DNA of 15,023 nucleotides from Bacteroidota bacterium (GTDB lineage: Bacteria > Bacteroidota > Bacteroidia > Flavobacteriales_F > PHOS-HE28). The position numbers and the translations under genes are program-made. Positions 12,242 through 15,023 of the stretch are shown here, piece by piece; positions within the stretch are counted from its first letter, which is position 1; each line of letters opens with the position of its first letter. The DNA is taken from NCBI GenBank assembly GCA_023430325.1, contig JAEZAU010000184.1, positions 1-15,023 on the forward strand, written 5' to 3'. The notes under the pieces were generated by a model, which was not told the DNA's origin, searched no databases, and saw nothing but the letters and a program-made list of their open reading frames with translations.

Positions 12242-14680
12242 GTGCCCAGCCGCCTGCTTTGGTTGATCACTTCTCTTCTTTCGATCATCGGCCATGCACA
12301 GGATGCACGCCTCACCGGACGAGTCACCGATGCTGTTTCGAAAGAGGCGGTCATCGGCGCGAACGTGGTCTATGCGCCGGCAAAAGGCGTGGCCACTGAT
12401 CTCGAAGGGAAATTCACGATCGCTCTGCCCGCGGGTGAATATTCGATCAACGTGAGCTTCGTCGGTTATGACACGTACACCACGTCGATCACTTTGGTGG
12501 CTGGCGAACCACGTGACCTGCAGATCGCTTTGCAACCATCGGCCACGCAACTGGATATGGTTGTGGTGACCGCAGGTCGTTTCGAGCAGCGCGTCGGTGA
12601 GGTCACACAATCGCTTAGTGTACTGCGGCCGGAGATCGTGCTGAACAAGAACGTTGTGACCATGGAGGATGCGGTGATCCAGGTGCCAGGTGTCATCGTT
12701 GTGGATGGTGAGCCGCAGATCCGTGCGGGCAGCGGTTTCAGCTACGGCGCTGGAAGCCGTGTGCAGATCCTGGTAGATGACATCCCGATCCTCGGCGGTG
12801 ATATCGGCCGGCCTAACTGGACCTTTCTTCCACTGGAGAATCTGGAGCAGGTGGAAGTGATCAAAGGCGCATCATCGGTGCTTTATGGAAGTGCGGCGTT
12901 GAGCGGCGTGATCAATGTGCGCACAGCGTACCCGCGATCGGAGCCGCGCACACGCGTTACCATGTTCACCGGCATGTACGACGCACCCGGGCACGCGCCC
13001 GCTAAATGGTGGGACCAGAACAGCCCGATGATCAGCGGCGTGAACTTCTTCCATTCGCGGCAGGTCGGTCAGTTGGACCTGGTGCTCGGCGGAAATGCTT
13101 TTTCGGATGCGGGATACACGGGCCCGGAACCTATCGCGGCGGATTCCATTGCTGCGCATCCGTTGAGGCTTGGCCCGGGAGGTTATGACAACCACATCCG
13201 TTTCAACACCGGTCTGCGTTGGCGTAACAAGAAGATCGAAGGGTTGACCTACGGTGTGAATGCGAACGTGATGAAGAGCCGTAGCGCTGCGATCCTGATC
13301 TGGAACGATATCGATGAAGGATTATTTCGTCCGAAGGAAGGAACTGTTACGCGCACTCTGGGAGAGCAGTACTACATCGATCCGTTCATCAATTACACAT
13401 TGAGGTCTGGGCAGAAACATTCGATCCGTACCCGCTTCCATCACCAGGATTTCGACAATGACAATGGGCAGGCGAACAGCAACAATGTGCAACATGCCGA
13501 GTACCAGTTCCAGCAGAAATTCGATCTGTTCGGTGACCTGGTCGTTACGGCGGGGGCTGTGTATCGCAACGTGATCAGTACAGCGGAGTTGTACGCAGGC
13601 GATGCAGATGGCGACGGCCGGAATTCGGCGCTCAACACCGCGGGTTACCTGCAGATCGATAAACGCCTGCTTGATCGGATCTCGATCTCAGGCGGTGTAC
13701 GGTATGAGGATTTCAAAGTGAATGATGATGAAGCATCACAACCCGTATTCCGCGCTGGTGCTACATGGCAGGCGCTGAAGGCGACCTTCCTTCGCGTGAG
13801 CTATGGACAGGGTTTCCGTTTCCCAACGATCGGCGAGCGCTTCATCAGTACAAGTGTCGGCGCGTTGAAGATCTTCCCGAATGCGGATCTGCGACCCGAG
13901 ACCAGCACCAACATCGAAGGCGGTATCAAGCAGGGATTCAAGCTTGGGGGATTTGAAGGATACCTTGATGCTGTCTACTTTCAGCAGGAATATGAGGATT
14001 ATGTGGAATTTACTTTTGGCCAATGGAAAACGTTCACAGTAGCCAGTGCGATCGCTGATTTTTATGGGTTGGGTTTCAAAAGCGTGAATACCGGAAATGC
14101 CCGCGTTACTGGTTATGAGCTCGAGTTGGCTGGCCGTGGAAAGATCGGAGCCGTCGAAGTGATGGCCCTGATGGGTTACACTGCCACAGAGCCGGTGACC
14201 ACCACGCCGGAACGTGTATACGCGCAACCTGTTCCGGGGCCAGTATTTCCTGGTCAAACAGAACCGTTGATCATCGTTCCAGCTTCCTCTTACCAGAACA
14301 CCAGTTATGATCCTAGCGGGAATATTCTGAAATTCCGAGTGCAGAACATGTTCCGCAGTGATGTCCAGATCATATACAAGAAAGTGTTCACTGGTTTCAG
14401 TCTGCGTTACAACAGTCACGTAAGGAACATCGATAAGGTATTCGTAGATCTGGATGAGTCCACTAATCCTGCGATAAGCCTTACCACCGGTGTTTCCGAA
14501 TGGATGAAGACCCATACCACCGGCGATACGATCATTGATGCACGGATAGGAGCCCAGATCTCAGATACGGTGCGCCTCACCTTCATCGTGAACAATCTCA
14601 CCAACGAGGTCTATTCGATCCGCCCGCTTTCGATCGAAGCGCCGCGGAATTTCCAGGTGCAGATGATGGTGAACTTATGA
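12242..14680 (+). CDS. TonB-dependent outer-membrane receptor with carboxypeptidase-regulatory-like domain
   Basis: 812 residues if started at the GTG at 12242, which gives a proper signal peptide (PSRLLWLITSLLSIIGHAQ, cut near residue 20). The frame is open for another 900 bases upstream, but only as the antisense of dprA; a GTG at 12206 is a possible alternative. Domains: a CarboxypepD_reg-like beta-sandwich (about 22-98: LTGRVTDAVSKEAVIGANV), a plug (about 118-230: VILVDD-type segment QILVDDIPI, then EQVEVIKGASSVLYGSAALSG), and a 22-strand barrel to the end (RNFQVQMMVNL). It imports a ligand across the outer membrane using TonB-ExbBD energy. The substrate cannot be told: no SusD partner or metal gene is adjacent, which argues against a classical polysaccharide locus. 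Its stop overlaps the kdsB start. Confidence 0.92.
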   Translation: MPSRLLWLITSLLSIIGHAQDARLTGRVTDAVSKEAVIGANVVYAPAKGVATDLEGKFTIALPAGEYSINVSFVGYDTYTTSITLVAGEPRDLQIALQPSATQLDMVVVTAGRFEQRVGEVTQSLSVLRPEIVLNKNVVTMEDAVIQVPGVIVVDGEPQIRAGSGFSYGAGSRVQILVDDIPILGGDIGRPNWTFLPLENLEQVEVIKGASSVLYGSAALSGVINVRTAYPRSEPRTRVTMFTGMYDAPGHAPAKWWDQNSPMISGVNFFHSRQVGQLDLVLGGNAFSDAGYTGPEPIAADSIAAHPLRLGPGGYDNHIRFNTGLRWRNKKIEGLTYGVNANVMKSRSAAILIWNDIDEGLFRPKEGTVTRTLGEQYYIDPFINYTLRSGQKHSIRTRFHHQDFDNDNGQANSNNVQHAEYQFQQKFDLFGDLVVTAGAVYRNVISTAELYAGDADGDGRNSALNTAGYLQIDKRLLDRISISGGVRYEDFKVNDDEASQPVFRAGATWQALKATFLRVSYGQGFRFPTIGERFISTSVGALKIFPNADLRPETSTNIEGGIKQGFKLGGFEGYLDAVYFQQEYEDYVEFTFGQWKTFTVASAIADFYGLGFKSVNTGNARVTGYELELAGRGKIGAVEVMALMGYTATEPVTTTPERVYAQPVPGPVFPGQTEPLIIVPASSYQNTSYDPSGNILKFRVQNMFRSDVQIIYKKVFTGFSLRYNSHVRNIDKVFVDLDESTNPAISLTTGVSEWMKTHTTGDTIIDARIGAQISDTVRLTFIVNNLTNEVYSIRPLSIEAPRNFQVQMMVNL

Positions 14681-15023
14681 GGATCATCGGGATCATTCCA
14701 GCGCGATACGCGAGCACCCGGCTTCCCGGAAAACCGTTGGTGGACATCGGCGGAAAGAGCATGATCCAACGCGTGGTGGAACAAGCCCAACGATCGAAGT
14801 CCTTGTCCAAAGTGATCGTCGCCACCGATGATCCGCGCATCCTTGATCACGTTACCTTGTTCGGCGCAGAAGCCGTTATGACCCGCGAGGATCACACCAG
14901 CGGGACAGATCGATGTTTCGAAGCACTTTCGATCCTCGGTCGCGAGAATTTCGATGCGGTTGTGAACGTGCAGGGCGATGAGCCCTTCATTGAACCCGCA
15001 CAGATCGATGAGTTGTGCGAAGC
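14677..15023 (+). CDS. kdsB: 3-deoxy-manno-octulosonate cytidylyltransferase (CMP-Kdo synthetase), 5' part
   Basis: The first 115 codons; the gene is cut by the window end (full length is normally about 245-255 residues). KdsB activates Kdo with CTP to CMP-Kdo for lipopolysaccharide inner-core synthesis in the cytoplasm. Hallmarks: IIPARYASTRLPGKPL from residue 6 (nucleotide-binding loop), VATDD at about 48-52, DHTSGTDR at about 72-79, and VVNVQGDEPF at about 94-103. The ATG at 14677 overlaps the receptor stop in ATGA, indicating one transcript and translational coupling. No separate promoter is visible. Confidence 0.95.
   Translation, partial: MRIIGIIPARYASTRLPGKPLVDIGGKSMIQRVVEQAQRSKSLSKVIVATDDPRILDHVTLFGAEAVMTREDHTSGTDRCFEALSILGRENFDAVVNVQGDEPFIEPAQIDELCE

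Overview
The window looks like a chromosomal segment of a Bacteroidota bacterium, probably of the Flavobacteriales. The evidence is a TonB-dependent receptor with an N-terminal carboxypeptidase-regulatory-like domain, a DUF4421 outer-membrane protein, lipoproteins, a DksA-like protein with the reduced zinc finger common in this phylum, starts without clear Shine-Dalgarno sequences, and -7 boxes close to TAnnTTTG. Base composition is in the mid-50s % GC by eye. No rRNA, convincing tRNA, CRISPR array, phage gene or transposase gene is visible.

Layout. 113-1558 (+) is a DASS/SLC13 symporter, followed by a hairpin. 1851-2417 (-) is an acidic helical lipoprotein with its own terminator at 1774-1806. 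After about 300 bp without a gene, 2718-4592 (+) encodes a secreted PQQ-type glucose/sorbosone dehydrogenase-like protein with a C-terminal duplicated acidic repeat. A possible 54-codon ORF (4593-4757, -) and a palindromic repeat (4810-4902) follow. 4952-6118 (-, DUF4421) and 6172-6462 (-, unknown) form a probable operon separated by stacked small palindromes. 6670-6837 (+) is an unlisted 55-codon Lys/Glu-rich gene.

A run of minus-strand genes follows: a lipoprotein agmatine/peptidyl-arginine deiminase-like enzyme (6974-8221), a TraR/DksA-type regulator (8331-8756) and NADP-type glutamate dehydrogenase (8979-10385). The last two each have a clear intrinsic terminator about 20 bp after the stop. 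10386-11059 has no gene but is dense in repeats: two members of a dispersed palindromic family, two copies of GACCCCTCCGGGGTC, and a 94-bp inverted-repeat element. dprA (11060-12181, -) and a TonB-dependent receptor (12242-14680, +) are divergent across 60 bp. The receptor stop overlaps the kdsB start, and kdsB runs off the window.

The genes do not form one pathway. Most of the predicted products are envelope or secreted proteins, interspersed with nitrogen metabolism (gdhA), stringent-response-type control (dksA-like), DNA uptake/recombination (dprA) and LPS precursor synthesis (kdsB). I see no clear-cut novel system. The most interesting material is the non-coding repeats, especially the family whose terminal stem is preserved with different base pairs in different copies, and the strong excess of GATC across the window.
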